Notes under the pieces: generated by a model
Seen by the model: only the letters and a program-made list of their open reading frames with translations
Told to the model about the DNA's origin: nothing
Databases searched by the model: none
Program-made: the position numbers and the translations under genes
Assembly (NCBI RefSeq): GCF_003696315.1
Contig: NZ_RFFN01000002.1
Span: forward strand, 586,813 to 650,812
Reading direction: 5' to 3'
From: Pseudomonas songnenensis
Lineage (GTDB): Bacteria > Pseudomonadota > Gammaproteobacteria > Pseudomonadales > Pseudomonadaceae
Length of the DNA stretch: 64,000 bases
In this document: in pieces, positions 17,526 to 27,088 of the stretch
How positions within the stretch are numbered: position 1 is the stretch's first letter
How the letters are laid out: each line of letters opens with the position of its first letter

Positions 17526-18956
17526 ATGACCAATCTGTTGCTCTATCAGCGCATTGCCCAGCAGCTTGCCGAGGATATCCGGCGGGGCGTGTATCGACCC
17601 GGCGAGCGCGTGCCCTCGGTGCGCAAGATGAGCCGACAGCTCAGTGTCAGCCATGCGACGGTTTTGCAGGCGTATGCCAACCTCGAGGATCAGGGCATGA
17701 TCCGCGCGCGTCCGCAATCCGGCTTCTATGTTCACCAGACGCCGGTCCTTACCGCACCGACGCCGGATATTGCCCAGGTGGAACGGCCGACGCTGGTCAC
17801 TCGCAGCAGCATCATCAATCAGGTGCTCAGCGAGTCGCGCCGCGAAGGGCTGATTCCTTTAGGAGCAGCGGTACCCCACGTCGATTACCTGCCGGTACGG
17901 GCGTTGCACCAGCAGCTGGCCAAAGTCACGCGTTTTCAAAGTCCGCGGGCGTTCAGCTACATGTTCAGCCCCGGTTACGAGCCGTTGCGACGCCAGGTCG
18001 CGATCCGCATGCGCGACGCAGGGGTGGTGGTCGATTCGAGCGAGATCGTCATTACCCATGGATGTGTGGACGCGTTGCAGATGTCCCTGCGGGTGCTGAC
18101 CAAGCCCGGGGATCTGATTGCAGCCGAGTCACCCACTTACTACGGGCTGTTGCAGCTGGCCGATCTGCTTGGACTCAAGGTCATTGAGATCCCCAGCGAT
18201 CCCGATACCGGCATGAGTCTGGAGGCGCTGCAGCTGGCGGCGGGGCAGTGGCCGATCAAGGCACTGGTGTTGACCGCGCGACTGAGCAATCCGCTGGGGG
18301 TGAGCATGCCTGATCCTCGGCAGAAGCAATTGCTGAGTTTGGCGGCGCGCTTCGACATCCAGATCGTCGAAGACGATATCTACGGCGAACTGATGTTCGA
18401 GCAGGACCAGTACAAGGCGCTCAAGTCCAATGATCGTGAGGGGCGAGTCATCTACTGTTCGAGCTTTTCCAAGACACTGTCGCCGGGCGTGCGGATCGGC
18501 TGGGTCATCGCCGGCCGTTACCAGCCGGAGATTGAGCGGTTGCAGACCTTTAGCACCCACTCCGCCTGTAGCGTCACGCAAATGGGGGTGGCGGCTTACC
18601 TCGAAAATGGTGGCTACGACCGGCACCTGCGAGCGATTCGCCAGGAATACCGCAAGAACCTCAGCGCCTTTCAGTTGGCGGTACAACGCTATTTTCCGCA
18701 GGGTACCCAGATGACGCGGCCCAAGGGCAACTTCATTCTCTGGGTCAGCCTGCCGGTGCGGGTCAATACGCAGGATCTCCACGTGAGAGCGCTTGAGCAG
18801 GGCATCAGCATCGCCCCAGGGTTGATCTTCAGTAACACTGAACAATTCAACCACTGCATTCGTCTCAATTGTGGGCTCCCCTGGAACAACGAAACCGAGC
18901 GAGCGCTGCGAACACTCGGGCAGCTGGCTTCGGAGCTGTGCAGGGACGCACAATAG
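17526..18956 (+). CDS. MocR-type GntR regulator with aminotransferase domain, 476 aa
   Basis: Residues 1-70 are a winged-helix GntR domain (RPGERVPSVRKMSRQL and SHATVLQAYANLEDQG). Residues 100-470 are a fold type I aminotransferase-like domain. The PLP-binding lysine is Lys316 in SSFSKTLSPG, and the cofactor phosphate is likely held by the following Arg in GVRIGW. MocR proteins use PLP as an effector sensor and usually regulate an adjacent, often divergent, gene; here no divergent partner is present. The following lipoprotein gene starts only 33 bases downstream, so any target must be inferred. The ATG follows AGGAGACC at 17511-17518. Confidence 0.9.
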   Translation: MTNLLLYQRIAQQLAEDIRRGVYRPGERVPSVRKMSRQLSVSHATVLQAYANLEDQGMIRARPQSGFYVHQTPVLTAPTPDIAQVERPTLVTRSSIINQVLSESRREGLIPLGAAVPHVDYLPVRALHQQLAKVTRFQSPRAFSYMFSPGYEPLRRQVAIRMRDAGVVVDSSEIVITHGCVDALQMSLRVLTKPGDLIAAESPTYYGLLQLADLLGLKVIEIPSDPDTGMSLEALQLAAGQWPIKALVLTARLSNPLGVSMPDPRQKQLLSLAARFDIQIVEDDIYGELMFEQDQYKALKSNDREGRVIYCSSFSKTLSPGVRIGWVIAGRYQPEIERLQTFSTHSACSVTQMGVAAYLENGGYDRHLRAIRQEYRKNLSAFQLAVQRYFPQGTQMTRPKGNFILWVSLPVRVNTQDLHVRALEQGISIAPGLIFSNTEQFNHCIRLNCGLPWNNETERALRTLGQLASELCRDAQ

Positions 18957-18989
18957 TGTTTTTACCCCCGCAGTTCTGAGGTGCATCCC

Positions 18990-19499
18990 ATGCAAAGGCC
19001 GCTGGTGCTGTTGTTTTTGTTGGCCTTGCTGGGCGGATGTGGTGATGATGATTCGAGGCCCGAGCCTGAGGATGTACCTGCGCCGGTCGAGCAATCTGCG
19101 CCGGCTCCGGTTGGCTCAGAGCCGGCAGAGGCGCCGCCGGACCTGCAGATTGAACTGGCGGCGCCCGAGGAATCTGCCGACCCGGCTTTGCCAGACGTGC
19201 AGATCAGCATTCCTGAACCGCAACCAGCACCGCGGCCTGCTCCAGCCCGGCGCCCTGAGCCTCCGAAGCCGGAGGAGGTTGAGCTTGCCGAGCCTGAACT
19301 GGATCTGCACTTGCCGGACGAGCTCGTCGAGGCGCTGATGCCTGCGCCCAGTGCCGAGGCTGCACGGCTGCTGCCGCCTCTTTTCGAAAAAGGCAAGGCA
19401 TCTCAGTCGATGCAGATCGGCGGCCGCCTTATTTCAGGCGAGGACGATGACGAGGCGTTGATCGAGGGAGCCGAAATCCGTTTCGAGTTCAAACGCTGA
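18990..19499 (+). CDS. Proline- and glutamate-rich lipoprotein, 169 aa
   Basis: A lipoprotein signal with lipobox LLGGC near residues 13-17 is followed by a long low-complexity part rich in Pro, Glu and Ala at 20-120. The C-terminal 40 residues look folded (LLPPLFEKGK, then SMQIGGRLI). No function is known. The start is ATG 18990 rather than GTG 18981, because GAGG at 18978-18981 is at the right distance only from the ATG. The gene follows the MocR regulator closely and may share its transcript. Confidence 0.7.
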   Translation: MQRPLVLLFLLALLGGCGDDDSRPEPEDVPAPVEQSAPAPVGSEPAEAPPDLQIELAAPEESADPALPDVQISIPEPQPAPRPAPARRPEPPKPEEVELAEPELDLHLPDELVEALMPAPSAEAARLLPPLFEKGKASQSMQIGGRLISGEDDDEALIEGAEIRFEFKR

Positions 19500-19542
19500 A
19501 CTCAGGCATCGTCCGTGACGAGGCGAAGTAGATCAACGGGCA

Positions 19543-22101
19543 TCAGTCGGCATCCGCAAGCAGGCGCCTCAGTTCCTCGGCGGGCATCGGCAGGCTCATG
19601 TGAAAGCCTTGCACTTCGGTGCATCCGTCATCGGTCAGCAAGCGCAGCTGTTCTTCGGTTTCCACACCTTCGGCCGTCACGCGCATCTGCAGCCCGCGGC
19701 CCAGCTCGATCAGGGCGCGTACGATTGAATGATCTTCCGTTGACTGTTCGATACCAGCCACGAAGCTGTTGTCGATCTTTATCACGTCGAACGGATAGTG
19801 ACGCAGGCTGGTCAGCGACGAGTAGCCAGTGCCGAAGTCATCCACGGCCAGGTGTACGCCGAGCGCCTTGATGCGCTTGAGCAGCTCCAGTGTGCTTTGT
19901 GTTTCCTGCAGCAGCGCACTTTCGGTGATCTCCAGCTCCAGACGCTCACCTGCCAGGCCGTTCTCGCGCAGTGCGTGGGCGATCTCGTCCAGCAGGCGAT
20001 CGTCATGCAGCTGCAGCGGTGAGAGGTTGACCGAGACGACCATGTCCACTGGCCAGCTGGCGGCCTGCTGACAGGCTTGATGCAGGACCCAGCGGCCGAG
20101 CGGGATGATCAATCCGGTTTCTTCGGCCAGCGGGATGAACTGCTCGGGCAGCAGCAGACCGTGGGTGGGGTGATGCCAACGTACCAGTGCCTCCGCGCCG
20201 ATGATCTGCATGCCCTGGCTCAGGTAGCGCGGCTGGTAATGGACTTCCAGGTGCTGTTCGGCGATCGCAACGCGCAGTTGCTCCTCGCGCCTGAGTCGTT
20301 CATGCAGGCGCTGGTCCATGTCCCGCCCATAGGCACGCCATGTCCCACGGCCGGCATCCTTGGCCTGATAGAGGGCAATGTCGGCACAGCGCAGGAGTTC
20401 GTTAGCCTGGGTGGCATCCATAGGCGCCAGGGCCACGCCGATGCTGGCGCCGATGCTGATCTGGTGGTCCTCATAGGCGAACGGCGCGCTGAGCGCCTCG
20501 ATGATGCGGTTGCACAGGCGGTCGATGTCTTCGTCTTCGCTCATGCGATGCAGGGCGACTACGAACTCGTCGCCTCCCAGGCGTGCCACCAGATCGCCGT
20601 CGCGCGTGCGTTCACGAAGCCGCGAGGCTACGCCCATCAGTACTTCATCACCCGCCGCATGGCCGAGGGTGTCGTTCACCGGCTTGAAACGATCCAGATC
20701 GATGTAAAGCAGCGTCATCGTCGAGCCGCTGCGCAGCGATGCCAGGTTCTGCTCTAGGTAGTCACGCAGCCGGCTGCGGTTGGGCAGGCCGGTCAGCGGA
20801 TCGTGCTGCGAAAGGTACTGGACTCGCGCCTGCGCCTTGGTTTCCTCGGTAACGTCGCTGGCCGTGCCGCGGTAACCGACCAGCTTGCCGTCATGCTGGA
20901 TGCTGCGGGCCGCCAGCCGGCAAAAGCGCTCACAGCCGTCTGCTGCCCGATAGCTGCTGCGCAGCGGCGTAATCTCGGGTGCTTCGAGCCAGCCCTGCAG
21001 CGCTGCGCTGTCGGAGATCAGCAGCTCCAGCAAGGGGCGGCCCAGCCACTGTTTGGGTTCATGGCCGGTGATTTGCCGAAATCGATTGGAGAGAAACGTC
21101 AGACGCGCCTGGTCATCGGTCTCCCAGATCCAGTCGGAAGCCGCCTCGGCAACATCGCGAAAGCGTTCTTCGCTTTCGGCTAAAGCGCTGCGGCTCGCTG
21201 CGAGCCTTGCGTAGCTGACATCGAGCAGATGCATGGAGCGCAGGGCATGGCGCATCAGCAGCCAGGCGAGCAGTCCGAGACCGAGCGCGACCGCCGCCAG
21301 AATCGGTAGGGTGATCCATAGCAATAGGCGACCGGGTTGCGGCGCGGTCCAGGTGAAGCGGATGGTCGATCCGTTTTCCATCGTCTGCGTGATGCCGGTG
21401 CCATCCTCAGGCCCCTGATCGTCGGCCAGCCGTAGATGCTCGATTGCATACTGCTCGCCTATTTCTTCCAGCCGCGCTGCATCCAGCAGGTCAACGAAGA
21501 GCAGAACCGATGAGGGGCCGTCGATCTCCTCGACGTCGGCGCCGCCCGTGCTCAACACCGCCGCGGCGACCAGTGCTGGCTGACCTTCTGCCCATAGTAG
21601 CGAGGACACCCCGGCATCCTCTTCCACTGCGGTGCGGGCGCGTGCCAGCAGCTCCGGCAGGCCGCCCTGCAGGTACTCGTGGCTATCCACCGGCTGCAAT
21701 TTGCCACGAACTACCGAGTAGGCGGTTTCGCCGGCCGGATTTATCACCAGTACGGCTTCGTAATCGAAGTCCTTGTAAAGCGAGGGGCCGAGGTTGGCCT
21801 GGGTGTATGCCCAATCGGTATCGGGTTGCCCGTTGAGGTGTCTGTAGGCGTCGCCCCAGAAGGCGTAGTCGACGATGGAACGGTTCATCCAGTCGTGCTG
21901 TGCCTGCAGCGCCTTGCTGGCGAGGAACTGGCTCTGTGCCAAAGCATCCCGATCGATGTGCCGAGCGATGTGGATCAGTGCAAGCGCAGCCGCAACCAGT
22001 GCGGCCACGAGGAGCGCAACCATGCTGGGCAGAATACGTCGGGCGAAGAGTGTTTTGGCCTTCGGCTTCATTGGGCCGTTGCCATCGGAGGGCGTGTGCA
22101 T
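19543..22101 (-). CDS. Membrane PAS-GGDEF-EAL protein, 852 aa
   Basis: The protein has two membrane helices, near residues 20-45 and 258-283, bracketing a periplasmic sensor of about 210 residues of CHASE4 type. A PAS domain follows at about 310-420, then GGDEF at 430-590 and EAL at 605-850. The GGDEF motif is intact (Gly509 to Phe513) and is preceded by an RxxD inhibitory site, Arg500-Asp503. The EAL motif is at 637-639, with FGTGYSSL and AEGVE also present. Both cyclic di-GMP synthesis and breakdown are therefore possible; which dominates cannot be told from sequence. It stands alone on the minus strand, convergent with the lipoprotein gene upstream in the window. Confidence 0.92.
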   Translation of the reverse strand: MHTPSDGNGPMKPKAKTLFARRILPSMVALLVAALVAAALALIHIARHIDRDALAQSQFLASKALQAQHDWMNRSIVDYAFWGDAYRHLNGQPDTDWAYTQANLGPSLYKDFDYEAVLVINPAGETAYSVVRGKLQPVDSHEYLQGGLPELLARARTAVEEDAGVSSLLWAEGQPALVAAAVLSTGGADVEEIDGPSSVLLFVDLLDAARLEEIGEQYAIEHLRLADDQGPEDGTGITQTMENGSTIRFTWTAPQPGRLLLWITLPILAAVALGLGLLAWLLMRHALRSMHLLDVSYARLAASRSALAESEERFRDVAEAASDWIWETDDQARLTFLSNRFRQITGHEPKQWLGRPLLELLISDSAALQGWLEAPEITPLRSSYRAADGCERFCRLAARSIQHDGKLVGYRGTASDVTEETKAQARVQYLSQHDPLTGLPNRSRLRDYLEQNLASLRSGSTMTLLYIDLDRFKPVNDTLGHAAGDEVLMGVASRLRERTRDGDLVARLGGDEFVVALHRMSEDEDIDRLCNRIIEALSAPFAYEDHQISIGASIGVALAPMDATQANELLRCADIALYQAKDAGRGTWRAYGRDMDQRLHERLRREEQLRVAIAEQHLEVHYQPRYLSQGMQIIGAEALVRWHHPTHGLLLPEQFIPLAEETGLIIPLGRWVLHQACQQAASWPVDMVVSVNLSPLQLHDDRLLDEIAHALRENGLAGERLELEITESALLQETQSTLELLKRIKALGVHLAVDDFGTGYSSLTSLRHYPFDVIKIDNSFVAGIEQSTEDHSIVRALIELGRGLQMRVTAEGVETEEQLRLLTDDGCTEVQGFHMSLPMPAEELRRLLADAD

Positions 22102-22196
22102 GCGGGGGTCCTTGCCAGAACTGCAATGATCGCGGTTATGAAGGCTTTAAGCCACTAACCGTTACCGAAAACTCGTGCCAGGTGCGGAGCTTCGTA

Positions 22197-22364
22197 TTAT
22201 CGATCACGCGATTCCTGCGCATCCGCTTCGGCATTGCGCTGGGCAATGCGTTTCTTCTGTTCCTCAGTCAGCGGGATCTTGCGTGCGGTCGAGCGCAGCA
22301 TCAGCAGGCTGCCAACAATCGATCCGAGTGCGACGAGCAGAATCAGCCAGAAATACCAGGGCAT
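22197..22364 (-). CDS. DUF2897 small membrane protein, 55 aa
   Basis: This small gene encodes MPWYFWLILLVALGSIVGSL followed by a charged tail with LTEEQKKRIAQRNAEADAQ. One membrane helix covers residues 3-23. It matches the DUF2897 family, a common Pseudomonas small protein of unknown function. GGAG lies 7 bases before the ATG on the complement. It is divergent from pyrF and upstream of the GGDEF-EAL gene on the same strand. Confidence 0.85.
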   Translation of the reverse strand: MPWYFWLILLVALGSIVGSLLMLRSTARKIPLTEEQKKRIAQRNAEADAQESRDR

Positions 22365-22539
22365 GCTGTTTCTCCAGGCGAGTGGTTGATGGGACGCTCG
22401 AGCTGCACTTTACGTTGGCACGCTCGCGGGGTCACCAATCCGGGTCAAGGTCATGCCTGGATTTTGACCTTGCATGTGGGCTTTCGTCGCGCTCGGCGTT
22501 TTCTGCGACAATGCGCGCCGACTTTTCCGAGGACGTGTC

Positions 22540-23235
22540 ATGACCTGCCAGACTCCGATTATCGTAGCGCTCGATTTCCCCTCTCGCGATGCCGCGCTGG
22601 CACTGGCGCAGCAGCTCGATCCCGGCCTGTGTCGGGTCAAGGTTGGCAAGGAGCTGTTCACGCGTTGCGGCCCATCGGTAGTCGAGGCTTTGCAGGGCAT
22701 GGGTTTCGAGGTGTTCCTCGATCTCAAGTTCCACGACATTCCCAACACCACGGCCATGGCGGTGAAGGCCGCTGCCGAGCTGGGTGTGTGGATGGTCAAT
22801 GTGCACTGTTCCGGTGGTCTGCGGATGATGGCGGCCTGCCGTGAAACGCTTTCCAGCATGTCCGGGCCTGCACCGTTGCTGATCGGTGTAACCGTGCTGA
22901 CCAGCATGGAGCAGGACGATCTCGCCGGCATCGGTCTGGATATCGCGCCGCAGGATCAGGTGTTGCGGCTGGCCGGGCTGGCGTCGCAGGCGGGCCTCGA
23001 CGGGCTGGTCTGTTCGGCGCAGGAGGCCGTGCCGCTCAAGGCGCAGTTCCCGGCGCTGCAACTGGTCACCCCAGGCATTCGTCCGGCCGGCAGTGCGCAG
23101 GACGATCAGCGTCGCATCCTGACTCCGGCCCAGGCCATGGCCGCGGGCTCCGATTATCTGGTGATCGGCCGGCCGATCGCCCAGGCAGCCGATCCGGCGC
23201 AAGCGCTCGCAGCCGTGGTGGCCGAACTGGCATGA
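22540..23235 (+). CDS. pyrF: Orotidine 5'-phosphate decarboxylase
   Basis: The enzyme decarboxylates OMP to UMP, the last step of pyrimidine synthesis. The catalytic cluster Asp-x-Lys-x-x-Asp is visible as [10 protein letters not shown], with Asp61, Lys63 and Asp66. Phosphate binding residues appear in VTPGIRP and VIGRPIAQA. The length of 231 is standard. ATG 22540 is used, with GAGGA at 22529-22533; an earlier in-frame ATG at 22474 has no family similarity. Confidence 0.97.
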   Translation: MTCQTPIIVALDFPSRDAALALAQQLDPGLCRVKVGKELFTRCGPSVVEALQGMGFEVFLDLKFHDIPNTTAMAVKAAAELGVWMVNVHCSGGLRMMAACRETLSSMSGPAPLLIGVTVLTSMEQDDLAGIGLDIAPQDQVLRLAGLASQAGLDGLVCSAQEAVPLKAQFPALQLVTPGIRPAGSAQDDQRRILTPAQAMAAGSDYLVIGRPIAQAADPAQALAAVVAELA

Positions 23236-23238
23236 CGA

Positions 23239-23271
23239 AAAAAAGGCTGGGCCTCACGGCTCAGCCTTTTT
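23239..23271. terminator. Bidirectional terminator between pyrF and the oxidoreductase
   Basis: A run of A, the stem GGCTGGGCC-TCAC-GGCTCAGCC (one wobble pair) and a run of T form a hairpin between two convergent genes. Confidence 0.88.
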
Positions 23272-23289
23272 GACGAAGCGCGCTGGTAA

Positions 23290-24294
23290 TCAACTGACCT
23301 TGAGCACCAGCTTGCCGAAGTTGCCGCCGGTGAACAGCTTCATCAGCGTGTCCGGGAAGGTCTGCAATCCCTCGATGATGTCTTCCTTGCTCTTGAGCTG
23401 GCCGCTCGCGAGCCATTCGGCCATGTCGCGCATCGCCTCGGGGTAACGCGAGACGTAGTCGGTCACCACCATACCCTCCATCCGCGCGCGATTGACCAGC
23501 AGCGACAGATAGTTGGACGGGCCCTTCACCGCTTCCTTGTTGTTGTACTGGCTGATGGCGCCGCAGATGACTACCCGCGCACCAACAGTGATGCGCTGCA
23601 GCACGGTATCGAGGATGTCGCCACCGACGTTGTCGAAGAACACGTCCACGCCTTTCGGGCACTCGCGCTTCAAGCCCGCTGCCAGGTCCTCGTTCTTGTA
23701 ATCGATGGCACCGTCGAAGCCGAGTTTCTCGATCAGGAAGCGGCACTTGTCCGCACCACCGGCGATGCCCACCACGCGACAACCCTTGATCTTGGCGATC
23801 TGCCCGGCAACGCTGCCGACCGCACCGGCAGCGCCGGAGATCACCACGGTCTCGCCGGCCTTGGGCTGGCCAACCGCGAGCAGCGCGAAGTAGGCGGTCA
23901 TGCCGGTCATGCCCAGCGCCGACAGGTAGCGCGGCAACGGCGCCTGCTGTGGGTCGACCTTATAGAAGCCTTTCGGCTCGCCCAGATAGTACGCCTGCAC
24001 ACCCAACGCACCGTTTACGTAGTCACCTTCCTTGTAATCCGGGTGCTGCGAGGCGATCACCTTGCCGACGCCCAGCGCGCGCATTACTTCACCGATGCCA
24101 ACCGGTGGGATATAGGACTTGGCATCGTTCATCCAGCCACGCATGGCTGGGTCGATGGACAGGTACTCGACCTTGACCAGGATCTGATTGGGGCCAGGCT
24201 CGCTCACCGGCTTCTCGACATAGTCGAAAGTTTCCCGGGTCGGCGCGCCGATCGGCCGCTGGGCTAGCAGGAATTGCTGGTTGAGCAGGGTCAT
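23290..24294 (-). CDS. NADP-dependent medium-chain oxidoreductase, CurA/LTB4 type, 334 aa
   Basis: The protein belongs to the zinc-free medium-chain reductases that reduce enone double bonds. The nucleotide site is VISGAAGAVGSVAGQIAK near residues 149-166. Other family segments are SIDPAMRGWMND near 46-57 and FFDNVGGDILD near 222-232. Such enzymes detoxify reactive alkenals and related compounds with NADPH. The start is Met at 24294, with GAGG nine bases upstream; the open frame extends 58 more codons without similarity. It is divergent from the short-chain dehydrogenase gene, so the 217-base gap may regulate both. Confidence 0.92.
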   Translation of the reverse strand: MTLLNQQFLLAQRPIGAPTRETFDYVEKPVSEPGPNQILVKVEYLSIDPAMRGWMNDAKSYIPPVGIGEVMRALGVGKVIASQHPDYKEGDYVNGALGVQAYYLGEPKGFYKVDPQQAPLPRYLSALGMTGMTAYFALLAVGQPKAGETVVISGAAGAVGSVAGQIAKIKGCRVVGIAGGADKCRFLIEKLGFDGAIDYKNEDLAAGLKRECPKGVDVFFDNVGGDILDTVLQRITVGARVVICGAISQYNNKEAVKGPSNYLSLLVNRARMEGMVVTDYVSRYPEAMRDMAEWLASGQLKSKEDIIEGLQTFPDTLMKLFTGGNFGKLVLKVS

Positions 24295-24511
24295 GAAATA
24301 AGCCTCGTGTTTGCGAAAGGTTTGGTTTAGCCCGGCCAGCGCCGCGCCGCAAGCTACGTCAGCAGGCTGGAATGAAAGGGCATCCAGTTCGGTGATATGA
24401 CCGTGACGGCGGTGAAATACGCGAACAGATAGCGGTATAAGTCTGACCGGGAAGCCCTGTGCGGTCATTTCACGGGCGCAAGGCCTTTAGATTTCTTCGG
24501 GAAGAACAACA

Positions 24512-25273
24512 ATGAGCATGACATTTTCCGGGCAGGTTGCTCTGATCACCGGCGCAGCGGCTGGTATCGGTCGCGCTACTGCGCAGGCGTTCGCCGAGCA
24601 GGGCCTCAAGGTGGTCTTGGCCGATATCGATGAGGCCGGTATTCGTGACGGTGCGCAAAGCATTCGTGCCGCTGGCGGCGAGGCGATCGCTGTGCGCTGC
24701 GACGTGACCCGCGATGCGGAGGTCAAGGCGCTCATCGAGCAGACGCTGGCGCAATTCGGTCGGCTCGATTACGCATTCAACAATGCCGGCATCGAGATCG
24801 AGCAGGGCCGGTTGGCCGAAGGCAGCGAGGCGGAGTTCGACGCGATCATGGGCGTCAACGTCAAGGGCGTGTGGTTGTGCATGAAGCACCAGTTGCCGGT
24901 GATGCTCGCGCAGGGCGGTGGCGCCATCGTCAATACCGCGTCGGTCGCGGGGCTGGGCGCTGCGCCGAAGATGAGTATCTACGCGGCGTCCAAGCATGCG
25001 GTGATCGGCCTGACCAAGTCGGCCGCTATCGAGTACGCCAAGAAAAAGATCCGCGTGAATGCCGTGTGCCCTGCGGTGATCGATACCGACATGTTCCGCC
25101 GCGCCTACGAGGCCGACCCGCGCAAGGCTGAGTTCGCTGCCGCGATGCACCCGGTCGGACGCATCGGTAAGGTCGAGGAGATCGCTGCTGCGGTGTTGTA
25201 CCTGTGCAGCGATGGTGCCGCGTTCACGACCGGCCAGGCGCTGGCGGTGGATGGTGGTGCGACGGCGATCTGA
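24512..25273 (+). CDS. Short-chain dehydrogenase/reductase, 253 aa
   Basis: The cofactor motif TGAAAGIG is at residues 13-20. The catalytic residues are Ser144 in NTASVAG and Tyr157-x3-Lys161 in IYAASKHAV. NNAG follows the fourth strand at 90-93, as in classical SDR proteins. An acidic residue after the second strand (ADID, Asp38-40) suggests NAD rather than NADP preference. The substrate is not predictable. It is divergent from the reductase gene and convergent with benE. Confidence 0.93.
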   Translation: MSMTFSGQVALITGAAAGIGRATAQAFAEQGLKVVLADIDEAGIRDGAQSIRAAGGEAIAVRCDVTRDAEVKALIEQTLAQFGRLDYAFNNAGIEIEQGRLAEGSEAEFDAIMGVNVKGVWLCMKHQLPVMLAQGGGAIVNTASVAGLGAAPKMSIYAASKHAVIGLTKSAAIEYAKKKIRVNAVCPAVIDTDMFRRAYEADPRKAEFAAAMHPVGRIGKVEEIAAAVLYLCSDGAAFTTGQALAVDGGATAI

Positions 25274-25319
25274 CGGCGTGCCCGGCGCTGCCTGGCCGGA
25301 CACCCGCTTTCAGCGCCGC

Positions 25320-26507
25320 TCAGTTGCGGCGGCGCAGAATCAGCAAGGTGATCACCCCCGCGATCAATCCCCATAACGCTGCGCCAATACCGAACAGCGT
25401 CAGCCCCGACGCCGTGACCATGAAGGTGATCAGCGCCGCCTCGCGCTCGTCGGGTTGCTGCATGGCCTGGGTCAGACCTGAGCCGATGGAACCGAGCAGC
25501 GCCAGTGCGGCGACCGACAACACCAGCGCCGCCGGAAAGGCGGCGAATAACGCCGCCAGGGTTGCACCGAAGATGCCGGCGATTCCGTAGAACACGCCAC
25601 ACCACGCAGCCGCCGTATAGCGTTTGCTCGGATCGGGGTGGGCTTCGGGGCCCGCGCAGATCGCCATGGTGATCGCCGCGAGATGGATGCCGTGGGAGCC
25701 GAAGGGTGCCAGCAACACCGAAGCGATGCCTGTGGTCGAGATCAGCGGCGACGCCGGCACCTGATAGCCCTCGGCCCGCAGTACGGCCAGCCCTGGCATG
25801 TTCTGCGAGGCCATGGCAATGACGAACAGCGGAATGCCGATGCTGAAGATGGCCGCAAAGGACAGTGCTGGCGTGGTCCATACCGGAATCGCCACCTGCA
25901 GACTGAAACGCTGGAAATCCAGCAAGCCGGAGACGCCGGCGATCAGGCAGCCGACCAGCAGTGCGGCAAGCACCGCGTAGCGTGGTTGCAGCCGTTTGGC
26001 CAGCAAGTAGCTGAAGAACATTCCGAGCACCAGCACCGGCTGGACCTCTACAGCTCTGAATATCTCGATGCCGATATTGAACAGCACGCCCGCCAACAGC
26101 GCGGCGGCCAGCGATGCCGGCACACGCCGCATCAGGCGCTCGAAACGGCCGGTCAGACCGCACAAGGCAATCAGCGCCGAAGCGAAGATGAAGGCCCCAA
26201 TCGCTTCCGCGTACGGCACGCCGGGCAGACTGGTAATCAGCAGCGCGGCGCCTGGTGTCGACCAGGCGACTACCACCGGGGTGCGAAAACGCAGTGACAG
26301 GCCAACGCTGCAGATGGCCATGCCGATCGACAACGCCCAGATCCACGATGAAATCTGCGCTGTACTCAGCCCTGCTGCCTGGCCAGCCTGGAACATCAGT
26401 ACCAGCGAGCTGGTATAGCCGGTGAGCATGGCAATGAAGCCAGCCACGATGGTCGAGGGCGAGCTATCGCTCAGGGGACGCAAGGCGGTGCGGCTGATCT
26501 CAGTCAT
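25320..26507 (-). CDS. benE: BenE family benzoate/proton symporter-like transporter, 395 aa
   Basis: The protein is almost entirely hydrophobic, with about 11-12 membrane helices. The N-terminal region GFIAMLTGYTSSLVLMFQA and VVVAWSTPGAALL at about 75-88 match BenE transporters. GSHGIHLAAITMAICAG near 249-265 is also characteristic. BenE proteins take up benzoate or related aromatic acids with protons. No catabolic ben or cat genes are nearby, so the true substrate is uncertain. It lies divergent from the flagellar fliE operon. Confidence 0.9.
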   Translation of the reverse strand: MTEISRTALRPLSDSSPSTIVAGFIAMLTGYTSSLVLMFQAGQAAGLSTAQISSWIWALSIGMAICSVGLSLRFRTPVVVAWSTPGAALLITSLPGVPYAEAIGAFIFASALIALCGLTGRFERLMRRVPASLAAALLAGVLFNIGIEIFRAVEVQPVLVLGMFFSYLLAKRLQPRYAVLAALLVGCLIAGVSGLLDFQRFSLQVAIPVWTTPALSFAAIFSIGIPLFVIAMASQNMPGLAVLRAEGYQVPASPLISTTGIASVLLAPFGSHGIHLAAITMAICAGPEAHPDPSKRYTAAAWCGVFYGIAGIFGATLAALFAAFPAALVLSVAALALLGSIGSGLTQAMQQPDEREAALITFMVTASGLTLFGIGAALWGLIAGVITLLILRRRN

Positions 26508-26673
26508 TTTGCTTTCTACTTATAAAGATGCGGCGGTGCGCAACGGCGAACCTATCGTACAAGCCTATTTGCCTCTGCCGGGCTGCGTCGCGGTACAGCC
26601 GCGAGTGCATCGGACGTAACAGTCGCCAGCCAGGGTGCAGGTCATCGCCATGCCAGGACGATGCGGTTCAATC

Positions 26674-26690
26674 TGGCACCCTTGTTGCTA
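26674..26690 (+). promoter_or_regulatory. Sigma-54 promoter of the fliE operon
   Basis: TGGCACCCTTGTTGCTA matches the RpoN consensus TGGCAC-N5-TTGCW, with the GG and GC elements 12 bases apart. It lies 56 bases before fliE. In Pseudomonas the fliE operon is activated by FleQ with RpoN. Confidence 0.9.
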
Positions 26691-26745
26691 TCTAGTCTTT
26701 GCCTGCTGCGAAGCGTCAAAAAAACCGCAGCTGTTGGAGGGTTAG

Positions 26746-27075
26746 ATGAGTCAGGGTGTTCAATTCAATCGCTTGATGCTGGAAATGCGGGCCATGCAGA
26801 CCGATGCAATGGCGCGCGCCAAGCCGGAGGTCAAGACCCAGGAGGTCGGCGCTCCGAGCTTTTCCGACATGCTTGGCCAGGCGGTGAACAAGGTTCACGA
26901 AACCCAGCAGGTTTCGAGCCAGATATCCTCTGCCTTCGAAATGGGGCAGGGCGGTGTCGACCTGACCGAAGTGATGATCGCCTCGCAGAAGGCCAGCGTT
27001 TCCTTTCAGGCCATGACCCAGGTACGCAACAAACTGGTTCAGGCTTACCAAGACATCATGCAGATGCCGGTGTGA
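26746..27075 (+). CDS. fliE: Flagellar hook-basal body protein FliE
   Basis: A 109-residue FliE joins the MS ring to the rod. The C-terminal half shows the family pattern [20 protein letters not shown] near residues 66-85 and [17 protein letters not shown] at the end. GGAGGG lies just before the ATG. It is the first gene of a long operon with fliF beginning 13 bases after its stop. Confidence 0.97.
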   Translation: MSQGVQFNRLMLEMRAMQTDAMARAKPEVKTQEVGAPSFSDMLGQAVNKVHETQQVSSQISSAFEMGQGGVDLTEVMIASQKASVSFQAMTQVRNKLVQAYQDIMQMPV

Positions 27076-27088
27076 GGCGGGTTGAATC

